From Streptomyces sp. CC208A (GTDB lineage: Bacteria > Actinomycetota > Actinomycetes > Streptomycetales > Streptomycetaceae), in the NCBI RefSeq assembly GCF_030010625.1, contig NZ_JASCXN010000038.1, forward strand, positions 1-64,000: DNA of 64,000 bases, in the 5' to 3' direction. The position numbers were made by a program, and so were the translations under genes. The stretch's first letter is position 1, and each line of letters opens with the position of its first letter. Positions 44,512-55,762 of this stretch are shown in pieces. The notes below the pieces were generated by a model. It did no database searches. It worked only from the letters and a program-made list of their open reading frames with translations, and was not told the origin of the DNA.

Positions 44512-45903
44512 ATGGCTCCCCAGACCCCCGTCCCGGACACGGCCCTGGCAGGTCTCCGTGAGGACCTGGCGGGTGAGGTGCTCGTCCCCGGCGATCCGGG
44601 CTACGACGAGGCGAGGCTCGTCCACAACGGCATGATCGACCGCCGTCCGGCCGTCATCGCCCAGTGCGCGACCCAGGCGGACGTGTCCAACGCGGTCCTC
44701 TTCGGCCGCGAGACCGGTCTGCCGATCGCCGTGCGCGGCGGCGGGCACAGCGTCGCGGGCGCCTCCGTCGTCGACGGCGGCCTGGTGATCGACCTGCGCC
44801 GGATGCACGCCGTCGTCGCGGATCCGGAGCACATGACGGTACGGGTCGAGGGCGGCGCCACGATGGGGCACCTCGACCGCGCCACCCAGCCCTTCCACCT
44901 GGCGACCACCGGCGGCCGGGTCTCCACCACCGGCGTCGCCGGCTTCGCCCTGGGCGGCGGCTCGGGCTGGCTGGAGCGGAAGTTCGGGCCGGCCTGCGAC
45001 AACCTGCTGGCCGTCGAGCTGATCACGGCCGAGGGGAAGCACGTCGTCGCGAACGCCGAGGAGAACCCGGAGCTGTTCTGGGCGCTGCACGGCGGCGGGG
45101 GCAACTTCGGCGTGGCGACCTCCCTGACGCTGCGGCTCCACGAGCTGCCCGCGATGAGCTTCGCCCTGATGTTCTTCCCGCCGGCCTCGGGGCAGGCCGT
45201 GACGACCGCCTACCGCACGCTCTTGGAGACGGCGCCGGACGAGGTGGGCGGCGGGGTGCTGTACTTCCCCGCGCCGCCGGAGCCGTTCATACCCGAGCAC
45301 CTGGTGGGGCAGCTGGTGTGCGGCGCGCTGATCACGTACGCGGGGCCGGTCGCCGGTACGCGGGAGCTGGCGGGCCCGCTGTCCGCGCTGCGGCCGGTGG
45401 TGGAGCTCGTCCAGGACATCCCCTACGCGGACTTCCAGTGCATGCTGGACGACCCGCCGGGGCTGCGGAACTACTGGTCGGCGGAGTACCTGGGCTCCTT
45501 CCCCGACGAGGCCGTGGAGGTGTTCTGCGCCCGCGGGGAGCGGATCCCGGCGGGCACGGCCACCCAGCACGTGCTCTTCCCGATGGGCGGCGCGTTGGCC
45601 CGCGGCCCGCTCGACTATCCGGTGCCGTGGCGCACCGCGCCCTGGGCCGTCCACCCCTTCGCCACCTGGGAGAACCCGGAGGACGACGGCAGGGCGGTGC
45701 AGTGGGTGCACGACGTGCGGACCGACATGCGGCCGTGGTCGACGGAGGCGGTGTACCTCAACTTCATCGGCACGGAGGGCGAGCAGCGGGTCGTCGCCGG
45801 CTTCGGTGCCGACCACTACCCGCGGCTCGCCGCCGTGAAGGCCGCGTACGACCCCGACAACGTCTTCCGCTTCAACCACAACATCGTGCCGGCGGCCGCC
45901 TGA
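44512..45903 (+). CDS. FAD-linked oxidoreductase, BBE/berberine-bridge type
   Basis: The 463-residue flavoprotein has the FAD-binding PCMH fold (IAVRGGGHSVAGAS, with the His that can bind FAD; TTGGRVSTTGVAGFALGGG, then the Cys in GPACDN as possible second attachment). The C-terminal BBE motif ends with YDPDNVFRFNHNI. Such enzymes oxidise alcohols, sugars or natural products using O2. It lies beside the amine oxidase gene, convergent with it, 12 bp apart. Substrate unknown. Confidence 0.85.
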   Translation: MAPQTPVPDTALAGLREDLAGEVLVPGDPGYDEARLVHNGMIDRRPAVIAQCATQADVSNAVLFGRETGLPIAVRGGGHSVAGASVVDGGLVIDLRRMHAVVADPEHMTVRVEGGATMGHLDRATQPFHLATTGGRVSTTGVAGFALGGGSGWLERKFGPACDNLLAVELITAEGKHVVANAEENPELFWALHGGGGNFGVATSLTLRLHELPAMSFALMFFPPASGQAVTTAYRTLLETAPDEVGGGVLYFPAPPEPFIPEHLVGQLVCGALITYAGPVAGTRELAGPLSALRPVVELVQDIPYADFQCMLDDPPGLRNYWSAEYLGSFPDEAVEVFCARGERIPAGTATQHVLFPMGGALARGPLDYPVPWRTAPWAVHPFATWENPEDDGRAVQWVHDVRTDMRPWSTEAVYLNFIGTEGEQRVVAGFGADHYPRLAAVKAAYDPDNVFRFNHNIVPAAA

Positions 45904-45915
45904 GCCCACCGGGGG

Positions 45916-47565
45916 TCACCGGAGGGCGTCGATCACCTCCTTCGCGGCCCGCTCGCCCTCGGTGGCGCCGCCCTCCATGAAGCCCTGGAAGTCGTAGGAG
46001 CAGTGCTCGCCGCCGAGGTGGACGTTGCCCTGGGCGGTGCCCTCGTACCCGGCGTACCGGTGGAGGTAGCCCACCGGCCAGGAGGAGTAGGCGCCGAGGG
46101 CCCTGGGGTTCTTGTGCCAGGCGGAGAGCTGGGCGCGGCCGGTCCAGGTGCGTGAGGTGCCGGGGAAGAAGGCGTCGATCCCGGTGAGGTAGCGGCCGAC
46201 CAGGTTCCTCACGTAGGGGTCGGACTCGGTGGAGAAGGGGCCCGCGGGGTTCAGGTTCCGGGCGAGGCTGCCGCCGTTGTACTGGATGAGGATGCCGCCG
46301 GTGCCGCCCTGCACCTTGGTGGTGTCCCAGGTCTGCTGCACGTCGAGGTCGGTGAAGCAGTCGCCGGCGGAGACACCGGGCCAGGGCCCTGTGCCGCGCC
46401 AGGGGCGGGTGGCGAACTGCATGTTGAGCTTGGTGCAGTAGCCCATGCGGGCGTCCCGCAGCAGGTTCGTCATGAGCGGGTCGAAGCCGGCGCGGCTGAG
46501 GTCGAGGCGTTGTTGCAGGACCGGCAGCGGGACGCACAGGATCGTGTGGTCGGCGGTGACGGTGCGGGTGGAGCCGCCCTCGGCGAAGGTGAGCGTCTGG
46601 GTGCCGTCGGCGTTGGCGCGTACCGCCTGGAGGGTCCAGCCCATGCGGAGGGTGCCGGGGTTCAGGGCGCCGGCGATGGCGTGCGGGAGCCGGTCGTTGC
46701 CGCCGACGACGTGGTACCGCTCGTTGGACAGGCCCCAGATGTTGAAGTTGCCGGGATTGGTCTGGTAGCCCATGAGCAGGACGAGGGCGAGCGAGGACTG
46801 CTCGGTGGTGTCGGCGCCGTACTCGACGTTGTAGGCGACGTCGATGAACCGGCCCAGCGGCGAGGAGTGCCCGCCGGGGACGCGGGTCTCGATCCACTCG
46901 TACAGGGAGAGGTTGTCGAGGGCGGTGCCGGCGGGCGTGGTCTGGTTCCAGAAGACCTCTCCCGCCTCCGACAGGTCGCGGCGCAGCGCCTGGTAGACGG
47001 CCTTGAAGTCCTCGTCGGCCTGGCGGCGCGGGTAGTAGCCGCCGCCGAACCAGAGGACCTCCTCGGCCCCGTTGGGCCCTCCGCCGAGGAAGTCCTCGGT
47101 GGTCAGGCCGAAGCGGCGGCAGAGTGCCAGCATCTTCTTGTGGCCGGTGTCGATGAGCTCGCCGCCGATCTCGGAGATCTGTCCGTAGGCCCAGTGGCCG
47201 CGCTGGGTCCACATGCGGCCGCCGACGCGGGCGGGGTCGGCCTCGTAGAGGACGGGGCTGAGGCCCGCGTCCTGGAGGGTGAGGGCGGCGGTGAGTCCGG
47301 CGATGCCGGCGCCGACGACGGCGATCCGGGCGTCGGACCGCACCGGCCGGTCGGGGACGGCGGCCGCGGCGGGGGCGGGGGCGGCCCCGGTGGAGACGGC
47401 GGAGACGGTGATGCCGGCCGCGGCGGCGGCCTTGAGGAGGGTGCGGCGGCCGAGGGGGTCGTTCCTCAGGCCGCGGAGTTCGTCGACGGGGAGGCCGAGC
47501 CGGCGGGCGTCGGCGTGGTCGGCGGCGAGGCGGTTCAGGAGGTGCATCGGGTTGGTGCGTGCCAT
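45916..47565 (-). CDS. Flavin monoamine oxidase / L-amino acid oxidase family, Tat-exported
   Basis: The 549-residue protein has a twin-arginine signal after a 38-residue leader (GRRTLLKAAAAAG). The FAD dinucleotide motif VGAGIAGLTAALTLQDAG and GGRMW follow, and the C-terminal FAD-contact motif HLGGEHCS. It should oxidatively deaminate an amine or amino acid outside the cell, giving H2O2. It lies downstream of the APC permease gene by 54 bp on the same strand, probably one transcript. A PucR-type regulator reads divergently from the permease. Confidence 0.85.
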   Translation of the reverse strand: MARTNPMHLLNRLAADHADARRLGLPVDELRGLRNDPLGRRTLLKAAAAAGITVSAVSTGAAPAPAAAAVPDRPVRSDARIAVVGAGIAGLTAALTLQDAGLSPVLYEADPARVGGRMWTQRGHWAYGQISEIGGELIDTGHKKMLALCRRFGLTTEDFLGGGPNGAEEVLWFGGGYYPRRQADEDFKAVYQALRRDLSEAGEVFWNQTTPAGTALDNLSLYEWIETRVPGGHSSPLGRFIDVAYNVEYGADTTEQSSLALVLLMGYQTNPGNFNIWGLSNERYHVVGGNDRLPHAIAGALNPGTLRMGWTLQAVRANADGTQTLTFAEGGSTRTVTADHTILCVPLPVLQQRLDLSRAGFDPLMTNLLRDARMGYCTKLNMQFATRPWRGTGPWPGVSAGDCFTDLDVQQTWDTTKVQGGTGGILIQYNGGSLARNLNPAGPFSTESDPYVRNLVGRYLTGIDAFFPGTSRTWTGRAQLSAWHKNPRALGAYSSWPVGYLHRYAGYEGTAQGNVHLGGEHCSYDFQGFMEGGATEGERAAKEVIDALR

Positions 47566-47619
47566 GGGGCGCTCCTGGAGAGGTGAAGGGGTCGGCTGTG
47601 CGGTCTCAGCCGTGAGGGG

Positions 47620-49155
47620 TCAGCCGTGCGCTGCCGGTACGGGCTCCGCCCGCTCGTCGTCGTCGCGTTCGGCGGCGTCCTCCAGGACGATCCGGCCGAT
47701 GATCTCGTACCGCTCGGGCCGCCTGGCCCTGAGGTAGAAGCCGAGGCCGAGGCCGCCGAAGAAGACCGTGCCGACGATCCACGGGATCGCCTTGAAGAAG
47801 AGCGACTCGGCGGCGAGCCCGGCCGCGGTCTCCATGTTGACGATCAGCAGCACGACGACGGCGGTCATGCCGATGCCGCCGAGGAGGGGCGCGGTGAGGG
47901 TCCTGAACCAGTGCCGGTCCTCGGGGTGGTTCTTGCGGAAGTAGCCGATGACGGCGAAGGAGCAGAGCGTCTGCACGATGAGGATCGCCATCGTGCCGAG
48001 GATCGCGAGCAGCGTGTAGAGGTGGATGTACGGGTCCTGGCCGGTGAGCCAGAAGGTGCCGACGAGCCCGACGGCGATGGCGCTCTGGACGAAGGAGGCG
48101 ATGTACGGGGAGCCGTGCCCGGGGTGGGTCCGGCCGAGGGCGGGGTGGAGGAAGCCCTCGCGGCCGATGGCGTAGAGGTAGCGGGAGGCGCACTGGTGGA
48201 AGGCCATGCCGCAGGCGAAGGAGCCGGTGAGCAGCAGCCACTGGAAGGCGTCGACGGCCCAGGCGCCGATGAAGGTCCGGGTAGGGGCGAAGAAGAGGTC
48301 GAGGGGGTTGTCGGAGGTGGCGAGGGCGGCGGAGCCGGAGAGACCGTTGCCGGCGATCGCCATCCAGGAGACGTAGATGTAGAAGAGTCCGACGCCGACG
48401 ACCGCGATCAGGGTGGCGCGGGGGATGACGCGCTTGGGCTCGCGGGACTCCTCGCCGTACATGGCGGTGGACTCGAAGCCGACCCACGACCAGAACGCGA
48501 AGAAGAGGCCGAGGCCGGCGGAGGCTCCGGTGAAGGCGTTCGCGGGGTTGACCGGCTCGACGGGGATGCCGTCGGGGCCGCCGCCGTGGATCAGGATCGC
48601 GGTGGCGACCGCGAAGAGGACGGCGATCTCCGCGACCAGCATGATGCCGAGGGCCTTGGCGGTGAGGTTGATGTCGAAGTACGCGAGGACGGCGGTGACC
48701 GCGAGCATGGCGGCCGCGTACAGGATCCACGGCAGGTCGACACCGAGCTGGTCGGCGACCGTCGTCTTGGTGAAGTAGGCGAACACGCCGACGATGGACG
48801 CCTCGAAGACGATGTACGCGAGGACGGCGAGCATGCCGGAGGCCATGCCGGCGATCCGGCCGAGGCCGTGCGAGATGTAGCCGTAGAAGGCGCCGGCGGC
48901 GGTGATCCGCTTGGCCATGGCCACGTACCCGACGGAGAAGACGGTCAGGACGAGGGTGGCGAAGAGGTAGCCGGCGGGGGCCCCGGTGCCGTTGCCGAAG
49001 CCGACGGCGATGGGCAGGTTGCCGGTCATGGCGGTGATGGGCGCGGCGGTGGCCACGGCCATGAAGACGACGCCGACGAGTCCGACGGAGTTCGCCTTGA
49101 GCCGGTCGACGCGGGGCGCGGGGCCGCCGCCCGGCGGGGTGGAGGTGTCTGTCAT
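47620..49155 (-). CDS. APC-superfamily amino acid/amine permease
   Basis: The 511-residue protein has about 12 membrane segments and the APC core motif (SVGLVGVVFMAVATAAPITA, FAFWSWVGFESTAMYGEES). It imports amino acids or amines, or exchanges them. It precedes the Tat-exported flavin oxidase gene and is divergent from the PucR gene across 159 bp that would hold both promoters. The natural reading is a small catabolic unit for an amine or amino acid. Confidence 0.88.
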   Translation of the reverse strand: MTDTSTPPGGGPAPRVDRLKANSVGLVGVVFMAVATAAPITAMTGNLPIAVGFGNGTGAPAGYLFATLVLTVFSVGYVAMAKRITAAGAFYGYISHGLGRIAGMASGMLAVLAYIVFEASIVGVFAYFTKTTVADQLGVDLPWILYAAAMLAVTAVLAYFDINLTAKALGIMLVAEIAVLFAVATAILIHGGGPDGIPVEPVNPANAFTGASAGLGLFFAFWSWVGFESTAMYGEESREPKRVIPRATLIAVVGVGLFYIYVSWMAIAGNGLSGSAALATSDNPLDLFFAPTRTFIGAWAVDAFQWLLLTGSFACGMAFHQCASRYLYAIGREGFLHPALGRTHPGHGSPYIASFVQSAIAVGLVGTFWLTGQDPYIHLYTLLAILGTMAILIVQTLCSFAVIGYFRKNHPEDRHWFRTLTAPLLGGIGMTAVVVLLIVNMETAAGLAAESLFFKAIPWIVGTVFFGGLGLGFYLRARRPERYEIIGRIVLEDAAERDDDERAEPVPAAHG

Positions 49156-49314
49156 GGCGGGAGAGCATCCACTGGAGTGACGTAGGCCACAATCGACAGG
49201 CGGTCAGTCAATCGGCGCCGTACCACGACGAGTTGTCGCCCCTGAGGGCGAACCGTCGTCCCCTGTGACCGTGGGGAGATGTCCAGGAAACACCACGGGC
49301 GATAGCGTCCGCCC

Positions 49315-50937
49315 ATGGACACGCAGGGCGGCATCACCGTACAACGGGCACTCGAACTCCCGGGGCTCCGCAGCGGCCTCCCGGAGGTCGTCGCCGGAGC
49401 CGACCGGCTCCAGCGGACGGTGCGGTGGGTGCACGCGGGCGAGGTGCCCAACATCGCGTCCCTGCTGAAGGGCGGCGAGCTGCTCCTGACGACCGGTCTC
49501 GGTCTGGGCACCCGCCCGGCCGAGCAGCGGACCTTCGTGCGCCGCCTCGCCGACCGGGGCATCGCGGCCCTCGTCGTCGAGCTCGGCCCGCGGTTCGCCC
49601 GGCTCCCGGCGACGATAGTGGAGACCGCCAGGACCGCCGGGCTTCCGCTGGTCCAGCTCCACCGCGAGGTGCCGTTCGTCACGGTCACCGAGGAGATCCA
49701 CACCGAGATCGTCAACGGCCACTACGCGCTCCAGCGGCGGGCCGAGGAGGTCCACCGGCAGTGCACCGAGGCGCTGCTCGGCGGCGGCGGGGTCCCCCAG
49801 GTGCTCCGCATCCTCTCGGACTTCGCCGCGAACCCGGTCTTCCTGGAGACCGCCGACGGGCAGCTGCTGTACGCGGCGGGCACCGAGTCCGGTCCTGCCG
49901 ACCCGCTCCAGGTGTGGGACGGGCTGCGGGGCCAGCGCGCGGCCCGCGAGTCGGGGCCGCCGACCGGCACGGTCCTCGTCGACGTGCCCGGCGGAGGCCC
50001 GGGTACGGGCTCGGTGCGGGCCCGCCTGGTGCTGCTGGCGGTCTCCGGCGCCCTCGCCCCGGTCCACCGGATGGCCGCCGAACGGGCGGCGGGCCTCCTC
50101 GCGGTCGTCCTCATGCAGGCCCGGCAGGAGGAGGAGCTGGCGGCGCGCGGCCGCGGGGACTTCCTGACGGACCTCGCGGAGGGCCGGATCTCGGCGGAGG
50201 ACGCCCCGGCGCAGGCCCGGGTCCTCGGCTTCAAGCCGGGCGAGGGCCCGCTGCTGCCGGTGGTCATGCGGCTCGCCCCCGAGCTGTCCCCCTCCGGCAG
50301 CTGGGCCCTGCTTGCCCGGGCCGTCCACGAGGAGCTCTCCGCCGTCGGTGTCCCGGCCCTGCTGGGCGTCCGGCCGGTCGAGGGCCGGGTCCCGCTGCTC
50401 CTCGGGCTGCGTTCGGAGTCGGAGCGGACGGCGGTCGCGGACCGGGTCGCGGCGGCGCTGCGGGCCGGTGTCGAACGGGCCGGTCTGGAGGGCGCCGGGA
50501 CGCATCCGCCGGTCGTGGTGGTGGGCATGGCGGGCGGCTGGGCGGCGGCCTCCGCGGGGCTGCGGCACGCGGCGGAGACCGCGACGGCGGCCCAGGGCCT
50601 CACCGACCGCCCCTGGTACGACGCCCGGCGCCTCGACATCGACCTGCTGCTGTGGCGGCTGCGCGACCACCCGGACCTGGCGGCCTTCGTCGACCGCGCG
50701 ATCGGCCCGCTCCGCGACCACGACCGGACCTCCCGCCCCCCGCTGCTCCCCACCCTGGAGACGTACCTGGCGCACGCGGGCCGCAAGGCGGAGACGGCCC
50801 GCGAGCTCCACCTCAACCGCCAGACCCTCTACAACCGTCTGGGCCGCATCTCCGAACTCCTCGGCACGGACCTGGACGACCCCCAGACGGTCCTGGCGCT
50901 GTCCCTGGCGCTGAGGGCGAGGAGGCACACGCCGTAG
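49315..50937 (+). CDS. PucR-family transcriptional regulator
   Basis: The 540-residue protein has an N-terminal PucR domain (about 10-125, with VHAGEVPNIASLLKGGELLLTTG), a middle GGDEF-like region, and a C-terminal PucR helix-turn-helix (about 475-535, TARELHLNRQTLYNRLGRISELLG). PucR proteins activate purine, amine or amino acid catabolism genes in response to the substrate. Divergent from the permease gene, it probably controls the permease-oxidase pair. The ATG at 49315 was used. Confidence 0.88.
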   Translation: MDTQGGITVQRALELPGLRSGLPEVVAGADRLQRTVRWVHAGEVPNIASLLKGGELLLTTGLGLGTRPAEQRTFVRRLADRGIAALVVELGPRFARLPATIVETARTAGLPLVQLHREVPFVTVTEEIHTEIVNGHYALQRRAEEVHRQCTEALLGGGGVPQVLRILSDFAANPVFLETADGQLLYAAGTESGPADPLQVWDGLRGQRAARESGPPTGTVLVDVPGGGPGTGSVRARLVLLAVSGALAPVHRMAAERAAGLLAVVLMQARQEEELAARGRGDFLTDLAEGRISAEDAPAQARVLGFKPGEGPLLPVVMRLAPELSPSGSWALLARAVHEELSAVGVPALLGVRPVEGRVPLLLGLRSESERTAVADRVAAALRAGVERAGLEGAGTHPPVVVVGMAGGWAAASAGLRHAAETATAAQGLTDRPWYDARRLDIDLLLWRLRDHPDLAAFVDRAIGPLRDHDRTSRPPLLPTLETYLAHAGRKAETARELHLNRQTLYNRLGRISELLGTDLDDPQTVLALSLALRARRHTP

Positions 50938-50944
50938 CAGGCGG

Positions 50945-52033
50945 CTAACGGCCGGTCAGTTCGTCGTAGACGCTCAGCACATGGGCGATCGTGTCGTCCT
51001 CCGTCGGCCATGTGCCCGCCTGCACCCGGCCGGCCGCCGCGAGGTCCATCCGCCGCTCCTCGTCCGCCAGCAGGCCGCGCACGGCCGCCGCGAGGGCGCC
51101 GGCATCGCCGTACGGCACGAGTTCGGCGGCGTCGCCGACGAGTTCGGGCACGCCGCCGACGGCCGTGGCGACCAGCGGCACGCCGAGCCGCAGCGCCTCC
51201 TGCGCGAGCAGGGACCGGGCCTCCCACCGCGAGGGCAGGACCGCGATGTCCGCGGCGGCGAGCAGCTCGGCGACGTCGTCGCGCCGGCCGATGAGCCGTA
51301 CGGCGAGCCCTTCGGCGGCGATCCGCCGCTGGAGCACGGCCCGTTCGCGTCCCTCGCCGGCGATGACGAGCAGCGGCTGCGGGTCGAGCCCCCGCCACTC
51401 CCGCGCCGCGTCGAGCAGCGTCCCGTACCCCCGTCCGGGTTCGAGCGCGCCGACGGCGATGAGCAGCGGCCGGTCGACGGCGCCGAGTTCGGCCCGGGCC
51501 TTGCCGTCGTGGAGGCAGACGGGTCCGCGAGCGGCGGGCACGGCGACGGGGGCGAGCCGCGCGTCGCGGGCGCCGCGGCGGCGGGCCCGGTCGACGAGTT
51601 CGGAGGAGGTGCCGAGGACGACGGTGGCCGCCCGTGCGGTCCGCCGCTCCAGGAGCCGTACGAGCCCGGCGCGGGGTCCTTCGGCGTGCGGCCGGCCGTG
51701 CCAGGTGGTGACGAGCGGGAGGCGGGCGGGTCCGACGCCGCCGGAGACGGCGAGCGCGGCCCGGACGGAGGCGTGCAGCCCGTGGGCGTGGACGACGTCG
51801 GCGCCGATGCAGGCGTTGCGGAGCACACCGACGGTCGCCGGGTCGTTGCGGCGCGCCAGCGGCACGACGTGCGCGCCGGTCCCGGAGTAGTCGTAGAGGC
51901 GGTCGAGTTCGGCCGGAGCGCACACGGTCACCCGGACGCCCCTCGCCACCAGCCCCGAGGCAAGTGATCTGACGTGAGCGCTGCTGCCCGCGCTGCCGCC
52001 GCCCAGCACTTGGACCGTACGGAGCTGTGTCAC
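50945..52033 (-). CDS. Glycosyltransferase family 4
   Basis: The 362-residue GT-B enzyme has the start VLGGGSAGSSAHVRSLASGL and VHAHGLHASVRAAL in the acceptor half. The donor half has LIAVGALEPGRGYGTLLDA and the ADIAVLPSRWEARSLLAQEAL donor site, where Glu positions of EX7E are kept. It is convergent with the PucR gene (7 bp apart) and lies upstream of no clear partner. The nucleotide sugar and acceptor are unknown. Confidence 0.84.
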   Translation of the reverse strand: MTQLRTVQVLGGGSAGSSAHVRSLASGLVARGVRVTVCAPAELDRLYDYSGTGAHVVPLARRNDPATVGVLRNACIGADVVHAHGLHASVRAALAVSGGVGPARLPLVTTWHGRPHAEGPRAGLVRLLERRTARAATVVLGTSSELVDRARRRGARDARLAPVAVPAARGPVCLHDGKARAELGAVDRPLLIAVGALEPGRGYGTLLDAAREWRGLDPQPLLVIAGEGRERAVLQRRIAAEGLAVRLIGRRDDVAELLAAADIAVLPSRWEARSLLAQEALRLGVPLVATAVGGVPELVGDAAELVPYGDAGALAAAVRGLLADEERRMDLAAAGRVQAGTWPTEDDTIAHVLSVYDELTGR

Positions 52034-52226
52034 GCGCCCAAGGATGCCAGTCCGGACGCCCCACCGTACGCACGTTCCGGCACCGACACCGCATCGTTCC
52101 CCGGCGCGTCGGGCGTCCGGTGCCGCACCCCGCCCCCGGGTTCACCCACACGGGTGAGCGCGCGCCTCCGCTTAACGCGCCCCCCGTGCACGCGCCGGAG
52201 CCGCCCCGGACTCCCCGGACGGGAGG

Positions 52227-53978
52227 TCAGAGGTCCGCGCGGGCCGTGGCCAGGAGTTCCTCCGCGTGGGCGCGGGCCGTCTCGGAGTCCTCCTGCCCCG
52301 CGAGCATCCGGGAGAGCTCGCGGACGCGCTCCTCGCCCTCCAGGACGGTGACGCCCGAGCGGGTGACGGAGCCGTCGTTGGTCTTCTCGACCAGCAGCTG
52401 CCGGTCGGCGAAGGCGGCCACCTGCGGCAGGTGGGTGACGACGACGACCTGCGCGGTGCGGGCGAGCTTGGCGAGCCGGCGGCCGATCTCCACCGCCGCC
52501 TTGCCGCCGACGCCCGCGTCGACCTCGTCGAAGAGGTACGTCGGCACCGGGTCGACCCCGGCGAAGACCACCTCGACCGCGAGCATCACGCGGGACAGCT
52601 CACCGCCGGACGCGCCCTTGGCGATGGGCCGCGGCGGGGCGCCGGGGTGGGGGGCGAGCAACAGCTCGACCTCGTCGGCGCCGGTGGGCCCGTAGGCCAC
52701 GTTCCGCCCGTTGACCTCGACGCCCGAAGCCTCGTCGACGGACTCGGTCTGCCGGATGTCGAAGGACACGCGCGCGTGCGGCATGGCGAGGGAGGCCAGT
52801 TCGGCGGTGACCGCCCCGGCGAACCGGTCCGCGGCCTCCGTCCGGGCATCGGTGAGTCGCTGGGCGAGGACGGACAGTTCGTCGCGCAGCCGGTCCCGCT
52901 CGGCGGTCAGCTCCCCGATCCGCTCGTCGTCGCCCTCCAGCTCCCCGAGCCGCGCCGCGCTCTCCTCCGCCCAGGCCAGGACGGCCGCGACGGAGTCGCC
53001 GTACTTCCGGGTGAGCTGGGCGAGGGCGGCCCGCCGCTCCTCGACCGCGGCGAGCCGCAGCGGGTCGGCGTCCAGATCGTCCGCGTACCCGGCCAGTTCA
53101 CCGGCCACGTCGGAGAGCAGGATGGAGATCTCCCCCATCCGGTCGGCGAGCGCGGCGAGCGCCGGATCGTGCGCCCGTACGGCCTCCAGGGCCCGGCCCG
53201 CGCCCGCGACCAGGGTGGTCGCGTCGACGGACTCGGGGTCCTCCGGGTCGCCGACCAGCGCGGCGTGCGCGAGCGCGGCGGCGGAGGCGAGGGCCTCGGC
53301 GTGCCCGAGCCGCTCGGCCTCGGCGGCCAGCTCCGTGTCCTCTCCGGGACGCGGCTCGACGGCCTCGATCTCGCCGAGCCCGAAGCGCAGCAGATCGGCC
53401 TCCTGGGCTCGCTCACGTGCCCGGGTGGTGATCTCCTCCAGCTCGGCGGTGACGGCCCGCAGCCGCCGGTACGCCTCCGTGTAGGCGGCGAGCGGCACGG
53501 ACACGGCGGCACCGGCGTACCGGTCGAGCGCACCGCGCTGCCGGGCGGGCTTGAGCAGGCCCTGCTGGTCGGTCTGGCCGTGGACGGCGACGAGTTCGTC
53601 GGCGAGCTCGGCGAGCAGTCCGACGGGCACCGCGCGCCCGCCGAGGTGGGCCCGTGAGCGTCCCTCGGCGGAGACCGTACGGGTCACCAGGAGGGCGCCC
53701 TCGTCGAGTTCGGCCCCGGCCTCCTCGGCCCGCAGCGCGGCGGGCGAGCCGGGCGGCAGGGCGATCCGCCCCTCGACGACCGCCGAGGCCGCGCCGATCC
53801 GCACCAGGGCCGGGTCGGCCCGTCCGCCGAGCAGCAGCCCCAGGCTCGTGACGACCATGGTCTTGCCCGCGCCGGTCTCACCGGTCACCGCGGTGAATCC
53901 GGGCGACAGCTCGACCACCGCGTCGTCGATGACCCCGAGCGACCGTATCCGCATCTCCTCCAGCACGCCCCAGACCAT
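52227..53978 (-). CDS. recN: DNA repair protein RecN
   Basis: The 583-residue SMC-like ATPase has Walker A GETGAGKTM, long coiled-coil arms (about 160-370), the signature SGGELSRVMLAVE and Walker B YLFDEVDAGVGG. It acts in early steps of double-strand break repair. The first ATG (53978) is used; GTG at 53966 or ATG at 53954 are possible. It lies 47 bp after nadK and tlyA in an operon. Confidence 0.94.
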   Translation of the reverse strand: MVWGVLEEMRIRSLGVIDDAVVELSPGFTAVTGETGAGKTMVVTSLGLLLGGRADPALVRIGAASAVVEGRIALPPGSPAALRAEEAGAELDEGALLVTRTVSAEGRSRAHLGGRAVPVGLLAELADELVAVHGQTDQQGLLKPARQRGALDRYAGAAVSVPLAAYTEAYRRLRAVTAELEEITTRARERAQEADLLRFGLGEIEAVEPRPGEDTELAAEAERLGHAEALASAAALAHAALVGDPEDPESVDATTLVAGAGRALEAVRAHDPALAALADRMGEISILLSDVAGELAGYADDLDADPLRLAAVEERRAALAQLTRKYGDSVAAVLAWAEESAARLGELEGDDERIGELTAERDRLRDELSVLAQRLTDARTEAADRFAGAVTAELASLAMPHARVSFDIRQTESVDEASGVEVNGRNVAYGPTGADEVELLLAPHPGAPPRPIAKGASGGELSRVMLAVEVVFAGVDPVPTYLFDEVDAGVGGKAAVEIGRRLAKLARTAQVVVVTHLPQVAAFADRQLLVEKTNDGSVTRSGVTVLEGEERVRELSRMLAGQEDSETARAHAEELLATARADL

Positions 53979-54025
53979 ACGAGGTTTCCGGGCCGCGACG
54001 CGACATCACCCCCGTCACGGGGTGA

Positions 54026-54939
54026 TCAGTGGGGCGCGCCCCGCCATCCGGAGACCGGCAGGGCGAACTTGGCGACGAGCCGGTCGGTGAAGGAGGCGTG
54101 GTGGAGCCGGGCGAGGCGGACCGGGACGGCGCCGCGCCGGACCTCCACCCGGGCGCCCGAGGGCAGTTCGACGGTCCGCCGCCCGTCGCACCACAGCACC
54201 CCGTGCGGGGTGTGCGGCTCGACCTCGACGGCGAGGACGGAGTGGGGGGTGGTGACCAGCGGCTTGGCGAACAGCGCGTGCGCCCCGATCGGCACCATGA
54301 GCAGCGCCTCCACCTCCGGCCAGACGACCGGGCCGCCGGCCGAGAAGGCGTAGGCGGTCGAGCCGGTCGGCGTCGCGCAGATCACCCCGTCGCAGCCGAA
54401 GCCGGTGACGGGCCGCCCGTCGATGGCGAGGACGACCTCCAGCATCCGCTCCGGGGACACCTTCTGCACGGCGGCCTCGTTGAGCGCCCAGTCGCGGTGC
54501 AGGACGTCGCCGTTCTGGTAGACGGCGACGTCGAGGGTCATCCGTTCCTCGACCTCGTACGCCCGGGTGACGACCCGGTCGACGACCTTGTCGAGGTCGT
54601 CGCGCTCGGCCTCGGCGAGGAAGCCGACCCGGCCGAGGTTGACGCCGAGCATCGGCACGCCGGAGGCGCGGGAGAACTCGGCGCCGCGCAGCAGCGTCCC
54701 GTCACCGCCGAGGACGATGATCAGCTCGCAGCCGTCGATCGCCTCGGGGCAGTCGTCGGGGATCTTCTCCACGGCGGGCGGCAGCGGCAGGTCCGCGGCC
54801 TCCGTCTCCAGGACGCGGACGCCGATGCCGCTGCGCAGCAGCCCCAGGACGACGAGTTCGGCGCTGCGCACGGCGGCCGGCCGCCCGGTGTGCGCGAGCA
54901 GGAGGACGGTACGTGGTGCCTGTGGTGCCGCTGATGCTG

Positions 54940-54943
<4 letters not shown>
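54026..54943 (-). CDS. nadK: NAD kinase
   Basis: The 305-residue enzyme has the NAD kinase motifs GGDGTLLRGA, NLGRVGFLAE and TPTGSTAYAFSAGGP. It phosphorylates NAD to NADP. I chose the rare TTG start at 54943: it overlaps the tlyA stop as TTGA and has GGAGG upstream. It is co-translated with tlyA and followed by recN. Confidence 0.94.
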
Positions 54944-55755
<812 letters not shown>

Positions 55756-55762
55756 GTTGGGT

